Assembly (NCBI GenBank): GCA_030693415.1 | Contig: JAUYAR010000148.1 | Span: 1 to 64,000 of the forward strand | Source: Candidatus Cloacimonadaceae bacterium | GTDB taxonomy: Bacteria; Cloacimonadota; Cloacimonadia; Cloacimonadales; Cloacimonadaceae | Reading direction: 5' to 3' | Length of the DNA stretch: 64,000 nt | Shown here: positions 1-9,308 of the stretch, in pieces | Position numbering within the stretch: the stretch's first letter is position 1 | How the letters are laid out: every line of letters begins with the position of its first letter | Notes under the pieces: generated by a model | What the model saw: only the letters and a program-made list of their open reading frames with translations | Databases searched by the model: none | Told to the model about the DNA's origin: nothing | Program-made: the position numbers and the translations under genes

Positions 1-253
1 CAATAGTTAGAAGGCAAAAGTTGTAAATGATTTTCTATCATTTGTTTAAATATACATATTGTCCATAAACAGCCCTATGGTCGCGGCTATAAGCATAAGG
101 CTTTTCCCCACGAAAAATGATTGATATTTACTGAAGTGTTCTCTGCGTAGACGATCTGTCAATTCAAAGCAACCCCTGCCTAAGGATGCCTTTCGCCCAC
201 TTTTCTTGATTTCCGAAACGCTAGTTTATTGAAATTTAAGGGAATTTACTTGA

Positions 254-778
254 ACAGTCTCAAAAAATAAACGTATAAGAGGACAAAACATCCTCAATTT
301 ATTCAGCAGATGGGAAAAGCACAAGTTATGTTGTATTGAGTTCAGATATGAGAATTATAGATGCAACCAATCAATTTGTGAATTTTCCGATCTGCTATAT
401 CCTGATTTGCTAAAATCTCAATCACGAAACATGATTAGGACTGGACACGATGGGATATTTCTTGTAAGGAAAAAAGATGTTGCTGACTATGTGACCTTAT
501 GGAATCCAAATATTCTTAAGTATGATAAGAGGACAGATACTTGTGGGTACGAATCGTACAACTTTGGCGCTTCAAAAGGGCTAACTTTTGATAGAGTGTT
601 GATTTTCCCTAACGGTCCTATCAATAACTACTTGAGAAATAGCACTCATCAGTTGAATGGTCAGACAAAAGCTAAGTTTTATGTTGGTATTACAAGGGCA
701 AGATACAGCGTAGCATTTGTTTGTGATTATGAAAGTTGTAATGATGCTATGCAGATTTACAAACCTATACAACAGTAG
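254..778 (+). pseudogene. 3' fragment of a UvrD/Rep-type superfamily 1 DNA helicase
   Basis: The frame is open from just after a stop at 251-253 to the stop at 778. The only start-like codon is a TTG at 407, and the protein similarity begins well before it. Around 356-405 the frame reads YRCNQSICEFSDLLYP, like the conserved segment that precedes the second RecA fold in UvrD-like helicases. The later part carries GASKGLTFDRVLIFP (motif V-like) and KFYVGITRAR (motif VI-like). The Walker A and B motifs of the first RecA fold are absent, so the fragment cannot be an active helicase. It ends tail-to-tail with, and overlaps by 14 bases, the phage-type gene on the other strand. I read it as the leftover end of a larger gene removed by a rearrangement. 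Confidence 0.7.
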
Positions 779-1640
779 TCGTCGTTCTGCACTTCCAATG
801 AAATGGTGGGAAGGGAGTATGCGCTCCTGATACACCGATAGGTTCATCTTCTTTGTTATAGACTATCTGATCGTTGCTGACCCATGGTGACAAGGCTTTG
901 ATGTAATCTCTGGCATCGTCCAGGCTGTTGGATTTGGTCTCCAGAGCCATCAGGTTATCCATTACTTCAGTGGCATCGTTTAGGGGATAGACTTTGTCTA
1001 TGGCAGCCAATTCCCGGCAGATGTCGCTGGTGCGGTCATCGAGGATTACTACGAGCTTATAATACTTCGCTTTGGCTTTCTTATAACCCTGCAATCTCCC
1101 AAACTCTCGTATCCGGAGAGCAGTGTGTTCCGCAAGTCCCTGCCAGTAATGCGAGGATTTATTGGCTATATCACCAAACTGCTCTTTGAGAGTGTCTGCC
1201 AGCATATCTTTGGTATATCCCTGTTCTATGGCTTTGGATAGCACATCAGCGAAGTTTTGACGGATATCAGCATCAAAATGGTTACCGAGCCAGAAAAGTT
1301 GCTGCTTCTGGATAGTGGATGAGAGATGCTGATCTTCAATTCCCCACAGACCAATGGATGTCTTGACTGGTGCTTGCACTTGAGTATCTCGCAATCCGAG
1401 CCGGATACAGCGGTCTATTATCGCCTTTGTGGGCTCATTTACTAGTGCTGCGAAGTCGTCTCCCAACTGGGTGTTGATGATGTCCATCATCTTGTCTATT
1501 TGGTCTTTATTGAGTTTCTCAGATCGTGGCATGTCACTCAGCATCTGGATGGTAAGCTTGGAGGCATCCTTGATCTCGGTCTTCCAGGCATTGTTGAGGA
1601 CCCTGTAGTACTCAATCATCAGCTTATCATAGTAGTTCAT
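765..1640 (-). CDS. Phage head morphogenesis protein (Mu gpF / SPP1 gp7 type)
   Basis: This is a 291-residue protein with the hallmark C-terminal region of the phage Mu F / SPP1 gp7 minor head family. It reads DDRTSDICRELAA near residue 200, then PPFHWKCRTTT at the extreme C-terminus, giving the spaced Cys and the His/Cys pair typical of the family. Known members sit with the portal protein and help build the procapsid. The N-terminal two thirds are helical and unremarkable. The start at 1640 lies inside the end of the upstream minus-strand gene (14-base overlap), so the two are probably translationally coupled. No portal, terminase, capsid or tail genes accompany it, so this is a prophage remnant rather than a working phage. 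Confidence 0.8.
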   Translation of the reverse strand: MNYYDKLMIEYYRVLNNAWKTEIKDASKLTIQMLSDMPRSEKLNKDQIDKMMDIINTQLGDDFAALVNEPTKAIIDRCIRLGLRDTQVQAPVKTSIGLWGIEDQHLSSTIQKQQLFWLGNHFDADIRQNFADVLSKAIEQGYTKDMLADTLKEQFGDIANKSSHYWQGLAEHTALRIREFGRLQGYKKAKAKYYKLVVILDDRTSDICRELAAIDKVYPLNDATEVMDNLMALETKSNSLDDARDYIKALSPWVSNDQIVYNKEDEPIGVSGAHTPFPPFHWKCRTTTTVV

Positions 1641-1977
1641 TAGTAGGAGAACCTCCGGACCTTGACCCTATTCCTACCAATATCATATTCGGAGAAGCGC
1701 TGTAGTCGCTGCATTCCCATGCATCATCAGCCTTGATCCTAATCTCTTCCTCGCTCATCTTCTCCGACTGCAGCCAGGGTCCCCGGAACTGATTCCACCA
1801 GTTCTTATAATGATACTCACCTGCGTAATGATCAACCTCAACTGGTTGTTGATCAGCCACCAGATATTCAATAGGCTGCTCCGAACCATCCTCTCTCAGT
1901 AGCACTATCTGGCTGCCCGATAGCGCCATCTCCTCCAGCGTTTCTTGCCCTTTGCGATTCTTGTTTTGCTTGGTCAT
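1627..1977 (-). CDS. Hypothetical protein, probably phage-derived
   Basis: This 116-residue protein resembles no family I recognise. It is acidic with a basic N-terminus (MTKQNKNRKGQ) and tryptophan-rich in the middle (KNWWNQFRGPWLQ). There is no signal peptide or membrane segment. A strong ribosome binding site (AAGGAGAT, about six bases upstream of the ATG at 1977) supports the start. Its end overlaps the start of the head morphogenesis gene by 14 bases, so the two form a small operon. By position it could encode a small phage structural or portal-associated protein, but nothing in the sequence shows that. Confidence 0.5.
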   Translation of the reverse strand: MTKQNKNRKGQETLEEMALSGSQIVLLREDGSEQPIEYLVADQQPVEVDHYAGEYHYKNWWNQFRGPWLQSEKMSEEEIRIKADDAWECSDYSASPNMILVGIGSRSGGSPTNELL

Positions 1978-2117
1978 CTTGATCTCCTTCTCGGTTACCC
2001 GACTGTTGATTAATAGGTTCTACTTAAACCCCCTCGCAATAGCGGTCAAGTCCTTTCTGCACAATATGATAAGAAAGAATCGATTTTATGGGCTCTCATT
2101 TGTCACAGCAATATGCC

Positions 2118-2254
2118 ATTTGCAAAAATCGTGAGCTAATTTGCAAAAGCCTTGATCCTTTCATTTGCAAAAATCGTGAGCCAATTTGCAAAAACCTTGA
2201 TCCAAACCGAGTGCAAAAATGCCATTTGCAAAAATCAGTGAGCCAATTTGCAAA
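2118..2254. repeat. Array of six ATTTGCAAA boxes
   Basis: The nonamer ATTTGCAAA occurs six times, starting at 2118, 2139, 2163, 2184, 2224 and 2246. Most steps are 21-24 bases, close to two helical turns; the 40-base gap holds a decayed copy (GTGCAAAAA at 2211). Alternate intervals carry TCGTGAGC and CCTTGATCC, so the larger unit is about 45 bases. The array lies between the prophage remnant and a large hairpin. Short frames run through it but only translate the repeat, so I do not call a gene. It could be an array of protein-binding sites or a simple tandem duplication. Confidence 0.8.
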
Positions 2255-2310
2255 TTCAAGTGACCCTTTACACGAATTGTGTGGGATTTGGGATTTGGGA
2301 ATTTTCGATT

Positions 2311-2428
2311 CCGCAACATTGGCATGCTGCGCTACTACTTGACAGCGTTAATCAAGCCTTAATCAAGCGTTAATCAAGCGTTAGTTTTATTACGCTTGAT
2401 TAACGCTTGATTAAGGCTTGATTAACGC
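2311..2428. repeat. Composite repeat: 25-bp palindrome plus perfect 36-bp inverted repeat
   Basis: 2311-2336 is a decayed copy of the palindrome GCAGSATGCCGATSCTGC (minus orientation). After 8 bases comes a perfect 36-bp inverted repeat with arms 2345-2380 and 2393-2428 and a 12-base loop. Each arm is built of the 11-mer AATCAAGCSTT repeated three times. A near copy of the same pair, in the opposite orientation and with the same spacing, lies at 55244-55349. No T-run follows the stem on either strand, so it does not look like a simple terminator. Confidence 0.85.
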
Positions 2429-2599
2429 TTTGAAAAGAGGAAGGAATAGCAAAAGACTGATAACAAAGCAAGTTGGAGCAAGTTGGAACAAAGTTGAAGC
2501 GCAATTAAAACACATTTTGGAGAACACTTTGGTGCAACAGGTGGAGTATGATTTGGAGCCCTTATTGCTCAAGACTCACTAACCGACAACGAATTGGGA

Positions 2600-3673
2600 C
2601 TAATCGAATAACCGATCTACCGATTCCAACAACGCCCTTTCCCTCTTTTCCAAACTGAATCTTGTCGCAATACTCTTGGAAATAATGTCTCTACCCGCGT
2701 CAAGCACAAGTGCTCTGTTCAGAGCATCTTGTAAAGACAGGGCATCTCGCTTGGTAAAGACAATCCCATATTGATCAATGATCATCGGAATACCGGCTAC
2801 GCTTGATCCGACCGGCACGCAACCCATGAGCATGGCTTCCATCAGCGAGTTTGGCATCCCTTCGGAGATCGAGGGCTGGGCAAAGATCATGCTATCCCGC
2901 ATTAGTTCAAAAACCATAGTTTGTGGAAGGGGGGGCATCAATCTCAGGTTCAGAATCGAGGATACATGAAAACACGCCTCGATATCCGGCATCCAACAAT
3001 CCCTGATGCCGACGATAACAAATTGATAATCATGCATTTGCTTTGCAGTCTCGATCAACAGATCATAGCCTTTGTTGTACAAATCCTCATAGCGTGGAGT
3101 GCTGCCCACCGCCAAGATGTGAATGTGCCGATCTCTGTTTATACTAACCGGCGGAGAGGTCGTAACCGCATTGTAAACGACATCCACGGGAGTTTCAAGT
3201 CCTGCTACCAAACGTTTGATCCCTTCGGGGTGTCCCTCGGGATTGTAGTAAAAATTATCCGAATCAATTAGCGTCTCATGATTGACGATAACCCGGTCGC
3301 AATGTTTCAACGCGAAAGACGCGCATTTGCCTCTGAACGCATTGACATAGACACCCATGCCGAGCTGAGGATAACGCACAGCGTCATATCCACCCACGAA
3401 GATCAGCGACTTTTTTCCCAAAATGCGTGCCGTGAGCACCGCTATCGCAGCATGATAATCGGCAAACCACACAATCACGAGCTTGGTCTTGAAAGAAATC
3501 AGTATCCTTATCATCATCAAGAGAATACGCCAAAAATAGACCCCCTTGGAAATATCCTGCGCCAGATAGATCGCGGAGAGACGGAACCGTTTGGTGAGAA
3601 TGTTTTCGTCTATGTGGATGAAAGACGATCGGCTGGGTTTGATAAAGATGGCGGGCGGGAGCGCTTTATTCAT
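2600..3673 (-). CDS. Glycosyltransferase, GT4 type (group 1)
   Basis: This protein of about 357 residues has the two-Rossmann GT-B pattern. Its C-terminal half holds the family's sugar-nucleotide motif as QPSISEGMPNSLMEAMLMG followed by PVGSSVAGIPMII, where the EGxPxxLxEAM glutamates normally contact the nucleotide sugar. It should act in the cytoplasm, adding a sugar to a lipid-linked surface glycan. I chose the ATG at 3673 over the longer frame start at 3784 because it gives an ATGA overlap with the upstream gene's stop. It is the last gene of a minus-strand operon with another GT4, a flippase and a GHL10 hydrolase. Donor and acceptor cannot be read from sequence. Confidence 0.85.
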   Translation of the reverse strand: MNKALPPAIFIKPSRSSFIHIDENILTKRFRLSAIYLAQDISKGVYFWRILLMMIRILISFKTKLVIVWFADYHAAIAVLTARILGKKSLIFVGGYDAVRYPQLGMGVYVNAFRGKCASFALKHCDRVIVNHETLIDSDNFYYNPEGHPEGIKRLVAGLETPVDVVYNAVTTSPPVSINRDRHIHILAVGSTPRYEDLYNKGYDLLIETAKQMHDYQFVIVGIRDCWMPDIEACFHVSSILNLRLMPPLPQTMVFELMRDSMIFAQPSISEGMPNSLMEAMLMGCVPVGSSVAGIPMIIDQYGIVFTKRDALSLQDALNRALVLDAGRDIISKSIATRFSLEKRERALLESVDRLFD

Positions 3674-4950
3674 ATCAAAGCCTTGTCGATCAGCGCTGCA
3701 AGCCGCATCGCCTGTTGCTGACGCGAAAATCCGTTTATATAATCCTTGTCCGTTTTCAAGTCCGATAGTCTGCCAGCCTGCCATAGTTCATAGACCTCTT
3801 TCAGACAGCGCTTTATGCCATCAAAATCACTGTGTTCCGCTACAAATCCACTACCTGCCTTAAGGACAATCTCTGCCGCCAAACCTTTCGGAGGAACGAT
3901 CGCGAGGATGGCTTTGCCGCTGCGCAGATAGTCAAAGATCTTTCCCGTCAATACCGAATCGGTGTTTTTTCCTGAAGGGATGAAGAGCAACAGCGCGTCT
4001 GCATTATACATTGCTTGCAGACTGACGCGATGCGGTTTGAAGCCTTCAATATTCACTATTTCGTTGATCAACGCATCTTTGGCAAATGCGCCCAAAACAA
4101 ACGTGGGAGTGTTTTTACCGATGATCTCCACCCGGAAGTGCTTGGGATTGATTGCTCCACTCTGCGCCAGTTCCGAGATCGCTTTCCAGAGAGGATCGGG
4201 TTGGCGCCGGTCATAAAAGGAACCGCTGTAGAGGAGCACGAAAGTGTCGCTTGAAGGCTTGACGGTCAAGCCCTTGAAATCGTCTTCATCAAAGCCGTTG
4301 GGAATTATCTCAGACGGCTTTTCTCGTATAAAGGGGTAGCTGCGCTCAAAGTTGTCTTTCATGATCTGAGTCAGATAGACGATGCCGGCGCTTGCCATCA
4401 GAATCCCGGCTTCGAGGATCAGTTCCCGGCTCTGAGTGGAAGCGGGATAATCCAGATTGATACGCTCAGGATTATTCGTCCATTCATCACGGAAATCGCA
4501 GATAAAGTGAACTGAATAACGGTTTTTCAGTTCCAAGCCTAAAAACAATACTGATGGCGGACCGGAACTGACCACCGATATAGCAATATCCCGATGCGCC
4601 GTCAGGATAGCGTGGAGTTTCTTTCTGGCAAAGGGTAGCCACAGTTTTTCGGTATCGGGGATCAGAAGTCTTTGCCTGATCAGCTTCACCAGCCAATTTA
4701 AACGTAAACCCCACAGCAATTTGAAGAGCCAATTCATGTCCGGACAGAAAGCGCGGTGGACTTCCACGGAATTAGGAAGCTCCAACAGCAACTCCGGATC
4801 CTTGGGATGGCGCAGATATTTTGCTTGAACGGAAAGCACGATGATGTTGTAATCCATAGCAGCGAGGTGCTTTACGAACTTCATACTACGGATAGAGGCG
4901 ACTCCCCCCAAAGGAGGAAAATAATAAGATATAAAAAGGATTTTTCGCAT
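3670..4950 (-). CDS. Glycosyltransferase, GT4 family
   Basis: This 426-residue protein begins MRKILFISYYFPPLGGVAS, the typical start of GT4-family enzymes with the acceptor-side glycine loop. The middle segment IICDFRDEWTNNPER-like region (FICDFRDEWTNNP) and EIIPNGFDEDDF match the family's interdomain region, where 'IPNGvD' is standard. The nucleotide-sugar end is less canonical: DALLLFIPSGKNTDSVLTGKIFDYL, with KIFDYL the usual form in this subgroup. It starts two bases after the flippase stop and overlaps the next glycosyltransferase by four bases, so all are co-translated. The likely role is assembly of a surface polysaccharide repeat that the neighbouring flippase exports. Confidence 0.85.
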   Translation of the reverse strand: MRKILFISYYFPPLGGVASIRSMKFVKHLAAMDYNIIVLSVQAKYLRHPKDPELLLELPNSVEVHRAFCPDMNWLFKLLWGLRLNWLVKLIRQRLLIPDTEKLWLPFARKKLHAILTAHRDIAISVVSSGPPSVLFLGLELKNRYSVHFICDFRDEWTNNPERINLDYPASTQSRELILEAGILMASAGIVYLTQIMKDNFERSYPFIREKPSEIIPNGFDEDDFKGLTVKPSSDTFVLLYSGSFYDRRQPDPLWKAISELAQSGAINPKHFRVEIIGKNTPTFVLGAFAKDALINEIVNIEGFKPHRVSLQAMYNADALLLFIPSGKNTDSVLTGKIFDYLRSGKAILAIVPPKGLAAEIVLKAGSGFVAEHSDFDGIKRCLKEVYELWQAGRLSDLKTDKDYINGFSRQQQAMRLAALIDKALI

Positions 4951-4952
4951 CG

Positions 4953-6416
4953 CTATTTTCTCAGACGAGCGATCCCGTCGCGCAGCAAGCTTTTCACCAA
5001 ATCAATATCATAGGGCTGGATAGCTTTGAATACCCATCCCAAGATGAGGTATGCAGTCATAAACAAAAATAATCCGATGAATTGCGAGAGCAGTGAATAC
5101 TCCATCCCCATGATCAGCAGCCAGGTCATCAAGCCTGCTCCCAGCACGCTCGCCGCGGTTCTAATCACTGGAAGGGGTGTATAATAATCCCTAATCCGTA
5201 GTCCGAGGGATGTCTTCATCCAAAACAGATACAATAGCACAGAAATCCAGGTGACGATAACGGTCGCCAAAGCTGCTCCCATCATACCGATTTGCTTGAC
5301 TAAGATGATATTCAGGATCAGGTTTAGGCATAGCGTGACGGCGGCATTATACAAGATATACTTCGTCTTTCCCAAAGCCAAAAACAATACTCCGAAAACC
5401 GCGACCCGCAGGGGAAGAATCAACAAATAGACCTGAAAAAATGGCACCGAACCCAGATATTGCGATGTGTAAAGCAAAGTTACAATGGGCTTTGCATAGA
5501 TGAAAAAGAGCATGGCGAGCGGGAAGATGATCAGCGCATTTTTGCGTACCGCGCCGCGAAAGATCTCCGCTTTGTTGCAGCTTAAACCCGGTTCGCTCAT
5601 GCTGGGGAGCAGCACGGAATTGACTGAATTGCTGAAAATGGAAATAAACGGCAGTTCCATTGCCCCGATGGAAAAGACTGCAAATTGCTCCGGTGTGAAG
5701 AATCCCGAAATGACAAACTTATCGAGCTGGATGGATAGCATTCCAATCAGGGCAGACAAACCCAGCGGCAAGGAATAGTGAAACTGCTCTTTGAAATATG
5801 CTTTGGAAAAGTAAAACCTGCTCTGATGGGCAATAAGTTGATATTGCGCAAATGCCCACTGCAAAAATGCGGAGGCGATCAGAGCGATCACAATCGCAGA
5901 TAGATTACGCGTCAGAAATGCCGCTGAGAGGATGAGCACGGCATCGCAGGCTACACTGAACAAAGTAAATTGCGCCGCCTTGATCCCTTTGTTCATGCCC
6001 AGCATCACAAAACTATAGATCTGCGTGACAAACATAAACACCGGATAGACGGCATAGATGAGGAGCAGGTCTTTCAGCGCCGGGTTGTTGAAACTGGTAG
6101 CGATAAATGATCTGCTGATGAGGATCGTCGCCCCGAAAGCGAAGGCGAGGATGCTCACCAGATTCACCGTTCGGCTGATGTATAACCTGCGATCCGCATC
6201 GTTTTGGAGCTTGGGAATGAAGTAGAGCAGGCTGTTTGGAATGCCCAGCAGCATCAGAGTGGAAAAAGTGCTATAGATAAGAAAGAGTTGACGATAGCTG
6301 CCCAAATCCGCGGGCACGAGGATCCTTGCCAAGATGATTCCGATCACGGATTTCATGCCAAAGCGGACAAATTCCGCCGCGCTGATGATCCCCGCTCGCT
6401 TGACTCGATCACTCAT
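4953..6416 (-). CDS. Polysaccharide flippase (Wzx-like, MOP superfamily)
   Basis: This 487-residue protein is almost wholly hydrophobic, with about 12-14 membrane helices separated by short charged loops. It has the N-terminal pattern of Wzx/RfbX exporters (KRAGIISAAEFVRFGMKSVIG, then a second helix ending in PADLG). Members move undecaprenyl-linked glycan units across the inner membrane. It overlaps the upstream GHL10 gene by eight bases and leads straight into two glycosyltransferase genes. No Wzy polymerase or Wzz chain-length protein is present, so the locus is either partial or makes a short glycan. Confidence 0.85.
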   Translation of the reverse strand: MSDRVKRAGIISAAEFVRFGMKSVIGIILARILVPADLGSYRQLFLIYSTFSTLMLLGIPNSLLYFIPKLQNDADRRLYISRTVNLVSILAFAFGATILISRSFIATSFNNPALKDLLLIYAVYPVFMFVTQIYSFVMLGMNKGIKAAQFTLFSVACDAVLILSAAFLTRNLSAIVIALIASAFLQWAFAQYQLIAHQSRFYFSKAYFKEQFHYSLPLGLSALIGMLSIQLDKFVISGFFTPEQFAVFSIGAMELPFISIFSNSVNSVLLPSMSEPGLSCNKAEIFRGAVRKNALIIFPLAMLFFIYAKPIVTLLYTSQYLGSVPFFQVYLLILPLRVAVFGVLFLALGKTKYILYNAAVTLCLNLILNIILVKQIGMMGAALATVIVTWISVLLYLFWMKTSLGLRIRDYYTPLPVIRTAASVLGAGLMTWLLIMGMEYSLLSQFIGLFLFMTAYLILGWVFKAIQPYDIDLVKSLLRDGIARLRK

Positions 6417-7899
6417 ACACGTTTCTCAAGCCGTCGAAATGCACTGGGATGATATATTCAAATAGGTCTTGTTCGCGGTAGATGCAGATCAGATAATTCC
6501 CTTCCGGCAAACGATCACCGCTCTCGGTGATGCCATTCCAATAATCCAGATTTCTGCCCTTGAGATAGTAGCGGTTGCGGGTATATACGACGCCCTCCAA
6601 CGAGCTGCGCACTTCCCAAAACCAGTTTCCTTCGATAGGGATGTGCAGGTTGATCTGATACTGGTTGTGGCTGCGGTTGATGGCAAGATCGGCTGCATAA
6701 CGCAGATATCCTTGTCCCATATCTTGTTTCAGTAAAGTATCTTCTTGAAGTAGTGATAGCGCCGCGATAGTTTTCTCGCCGAAGGTCAATCCGCTCAACT
6801 GATTGAAGGCGTCTCCTTTGACAAGACCGTCATAGCTGAACAACGCGATGCCGGAAAAGCGCATCCGCCGAATGATAGCGATGCGGTTGGCGACGTCGAA
6901 GATGCTGTATGAACCTGCCGGATCTCCTTCTTTGGGCAGTAGCGAGCCGCCATTAGTATCCCAAGCTCGCACTCCGACCACGATCCTGTCCTTGTAACCC
7001 ATGCTCTCCATAAGTTTTAGCTGGGATTCAAACTGCCGGATATCAAGATGATATGCCATCGGATAGATCTGATCGACGATCCCGCGATCCAGCCAGTCCT
7101 TCCATTCCTGTGCATAGAGATTCACAGCGTCCGAATAATTGGCAAAAACCGCGGCGCTGACGATCAGATCAGGGTTGAGCTCTTTGGCACGGATGTAAGT
7201 TTTCTCCACAAATTCGCTGACTTGGCGGATTCGCCATTGATTCCATGTGATCGGGATATTGGTTTTATTATATTCTTTATATCGGTTTTCGGAGATGGGA
7301 TGAAATCCCAAGTCGTTGTTGGGATAGCGGATATAATCCAGATGCAGACCGTCCAGATCGGGATAACCGAGGATTAGATCGGAGAAAACGTTTAGCAAAT
7401 AGTCATGCACTTCGGGTATGCCGGGATCGATGAAATTGCCGAACTGGGCGTTGGAATTCATCTTTTTACCCATGCGGTCATGAGTGATCCAATCGTTATG
7501 ATAACGATAGATATAGTTCTTGGCAATCAGATCGGCAACCAGCGGAGTAGCGTTGAATACCACCACCCAGGCGTGCACTCTCAGATTATGGCGATGCGCC
7601 GCCTTCAAGGTATAATCCAGGGGGTCGAAGGAATTGTTTGGCAGGATATAGCTGCGCGGTTCGGGGTTAAAATACTGGTTGGGAACGCGGTTGGGGCGAT
7701 AGAGAGCGTCCGCACGGTAACGAACCTCCACCAGGAGATCTGTCTGATTTGATCTTAGCGCCTGCGCGATGTATCCATCCACCTGCGCGGCGGAAGTCAT
7801 GCTCCACGGCAATATCCACATAGCGCGGATTTCAGCGCATAGCCTTGCGGCACAGAGCATTAACAATAATGGAAGAAGACGCAAGAAACTAATGCGCAT
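6409..7899 (-). CDS. Secreted GHL10 (DUF187/YngK-like) glycoside hydrolase-like protein
   Basis: After a signal peptide (MRISFLRLLPLLLMLCAARLCAE) comes EIRAMWILPWSMTSAAQVD, then SNQTDLLVEVRYRADALYR and DGLHLDYIRYP, all typical of the glycoside-hydrolase-like family 10 barrel. The acid-rich DGLHLDYIRYP strand end and DQIYPMAYH are the expected catalytic-face segments. The last ~110 residues form a separate beta domain. The frame is open to an ATG at 7926, but the ATG at 7899 starts cleanly at the signal peptide and overlaps xseA by only 11 bases, so I prefer it (496 residues). Some relatives in this superfamily act on cell-wall or exopolysaccharide sugars. Here it probably processes surface glycan in the periplasm or outside; the substrate is unknown. 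Confidence 0.8.
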   Translation of the reverse strand: MRISFLRLLPLLLMLCAARLCAEIRAMWILPWSMTSAAQVDGYIAQALRSNQTDLLVEVRYRADALYRPNRVPNQYFNPEPRSYILPNNSFDPLDYTLKAAHRHNLRVHAWVVVFNATPLVADLIAKNYIYRYHNDWITHDRMGKKMNSNAQFGNFIDPGIPEVHDYLLNVFSDLILGYPDLDGLHLDYIRYPNNDLGFHPISENRYKEYNKTNIPITWNQWRIRQVSEFVEKTYIRAKELNPDLIVSAAVFANYSDAVNLYAQEWKDWLDRGIVDQIYPMAYHLDIRQFESQLKLMESMGYKDRIVVGVRAWDTNGGSLLPKEGDPAGSYSIFDVANRIAIIRRMRFSGIALFSYDGLVKGDAFNQLSGLTFGEKTIAALSLLQEDTLLKQDMGQGYLRYAADLAINRSHNQYQINLHIPIEGNWFWEVRSSLEGVVYTRNRYYLKGRNLDYWNGITESGDRLPEGNYLICIYREQDLFEYIIPVHFDGLRNVYE

Positions 7900-9247
7900 C
7901 ACTCTCGATACCGATTTTGATCTCATCCACGGATACTATCGCGCTGCCGTTCTTCATGATCATATCCAGTTTATCGCCGGGATCGATATCATGTATGGAA
8001 GTGAGCGCTTTTCCTTCCTTGAGCACCATGCTGAATCCTTTGCTCATAATGGTTTGCGGGGAAGCGAGCCGCAGTTTTTCGCCGGCCAGATTGAGGCGTT
8101 CGCGTTGTTTTGCAAGTTCGATAGTGGAAAGCTGTTTCAGTTTATAATCGCAACTCTGTAAATCGTGCATTGCATCTCGTTTGAGCATCTGCCAGAGGTG
8201 GCGGAAACCGGTGAGTGCCCGGTTATTAAGCAGTGCAAATTCGTGCTGGAGGGGTGTCAGATAATTAGCTGAACCAAAGATCGCGGAAGATGCCATGTCA
8301 AAGCGTTGTTGATAGGCTTGCAGGTGTTTATCTGGATGAAGGAGGGCGAGGCGGTGATGCAGATTCGCCAGATTCGCAGATTCCCTCCCCGTCAGAGCGC
8401 TCATGGTCAGACTGATTCTACGGGTGATCGAATTCAAATATCCCATCAAATCAAGCTTGTCCGGAACCGCCAATTCCGCCGCTGCCGAGGGGGTCGGGGC
8501 TCTCAAATCGGAAACAAAATCCGCAATAGTGAAATCAATCTCGTGCCCCACCGCTGAAATTACCGGCAGTTTCGAAGCAAAGATAGCCCGTGCCAGAGCT
8601 TCATCGTTGAAACAGAAAAGATCTTCCTGCGAGCCGCCACCGCGGGTGATGATGATCAACTCCACGTCTTTGGCTTGGTTGAAATATTTGATCCCCGCGA
8701 TCAATTGCGATGGAGCATCGGAGCCCTGAACTACTGCAGGGTAAACGCTTACCCTAACCGGAAACCTGCGCGAGAAGATGGTTTTGATATCTTGAAGAGC
8801 CGCTCCGCTGGGGGAAGTGACGATTCCGATTCTTTCCGGATAGCGGGGCAATGCTTTTTTATGTGCCTGCTCGAAGAGACCTTCGCGTTTCAGCTTTTCC
8901 TTGAGGCGTTCAAACTCAAGCTGTAAAACGCCCGCGCCGGAGAGGCTCATGTCGGAAACGTTCAGATTGTAGCTGCCGCCCTTTTCGTAGAGAGTCAGTC
9001 TGCCGAAGCAAACCACCTCCATTCCGTCCTCGGGCTTAAAATCGAGCCGCATATTGAGGTTACGGAAAAAAGTGCAGCGCAGGGTGGCGTTTTCGTCCTT
9101 GAGGTTAAAATAAATATGTCCGGAGGAGTGATGGGTAAAGTTGCTGATCTCTCCCCGCACATACATCGCATCTATCTGTGTCTCAATCACCTGCTTGAGA
9201 TGGAGACTCACTTCATAGACGCTGAATATCATCAGATTATCGTTCAT
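7889..9247 (-). CDS. xseA: Exodeoxyribonuclease VII large subunit
   Basis: This 452-residue protein has the XseA layout. An N-terminal OB-fold (FSVYEVSLHLKQVIE, YVRGEISNFTHHSSGHIYFNLKDE) leads into the catalytic domain with RIGIVTSPSGAALQDI, RGGGSQEDLFCFND, VISAVGHEIDFTIADFVSDLRAPTPSAAAE. A coiled-coil C-terminal half follows. The enzyme, with XseB, degrades single-stranded DNA to oligonucleotides in the cytoplasm. The ATG at 9247 has an AGGGAAC-type binding site just upstream. The small subunit xseB is not adjacent; the next gene downstream encodes the GHL10 protein and overlaps xseA's end, so xseA seems to have been co-opted as first gene of a glycan operon. Confidence 0.95.
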   Translation of the reverse strand: MNDNLMIFSVYEVSLHLKQVIETQIDAMYVRGEISNFTHHSSGHIYFNLKDENATLRCTFFRNLNMRLDFKPEDGMEVVCFGRLTLYEKGGSYNLNVSDMSLSGAGVLQLEFERLKEKLKREGLFEQAHKKALPRYPERIGIVTSPSGAALQDIKTIFSRRFPVRVSVYPAVVQGSDAPSQLIAGIKYFNQAKDVELIIITRGGGSQEDLFCFNDEALARAIFASKLPVISAVGHEIDFTIADFVSDLRAPTPSAAAELAVPDKLDLMGYLNSITRRISLTMSALTGRESANLANLHHRLALLHPDKHLQAYQQRFDMASSAIFGSANYLTPLQHEFALLNNRALTGFRHLWQMLKRDAMHDLQSCDYKLKQLSTIELAKQRERLNLAGEKLRLASPQTIMSKGFSMVLKEGKALTSIHDIDPGDKLDMIMKNGSAIVSVDEIKIGIESDAH

Positions 9248-9308
9248 CGTTCCCTTTTGGCGGAGCCCCCCATAATTGTCAATAGACTATCAAGCCAGGC
9301 ATCTTCGG

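Noticed and set aside
2118-2254. CRISPR array
   Set aside because: The repeats are only nine bases with spacers of 12-15 bases that are themselves repeated; no cas genes are present.
2088-2342. An 84-codon plus-strand frame with an internal ICKNREP-like peptide repeat
   Set aside because: The peptide repeat is only the translation of the ATTTGCAAA DNA array; there is no ribosome site and the frame runs into the palindromic repeat.
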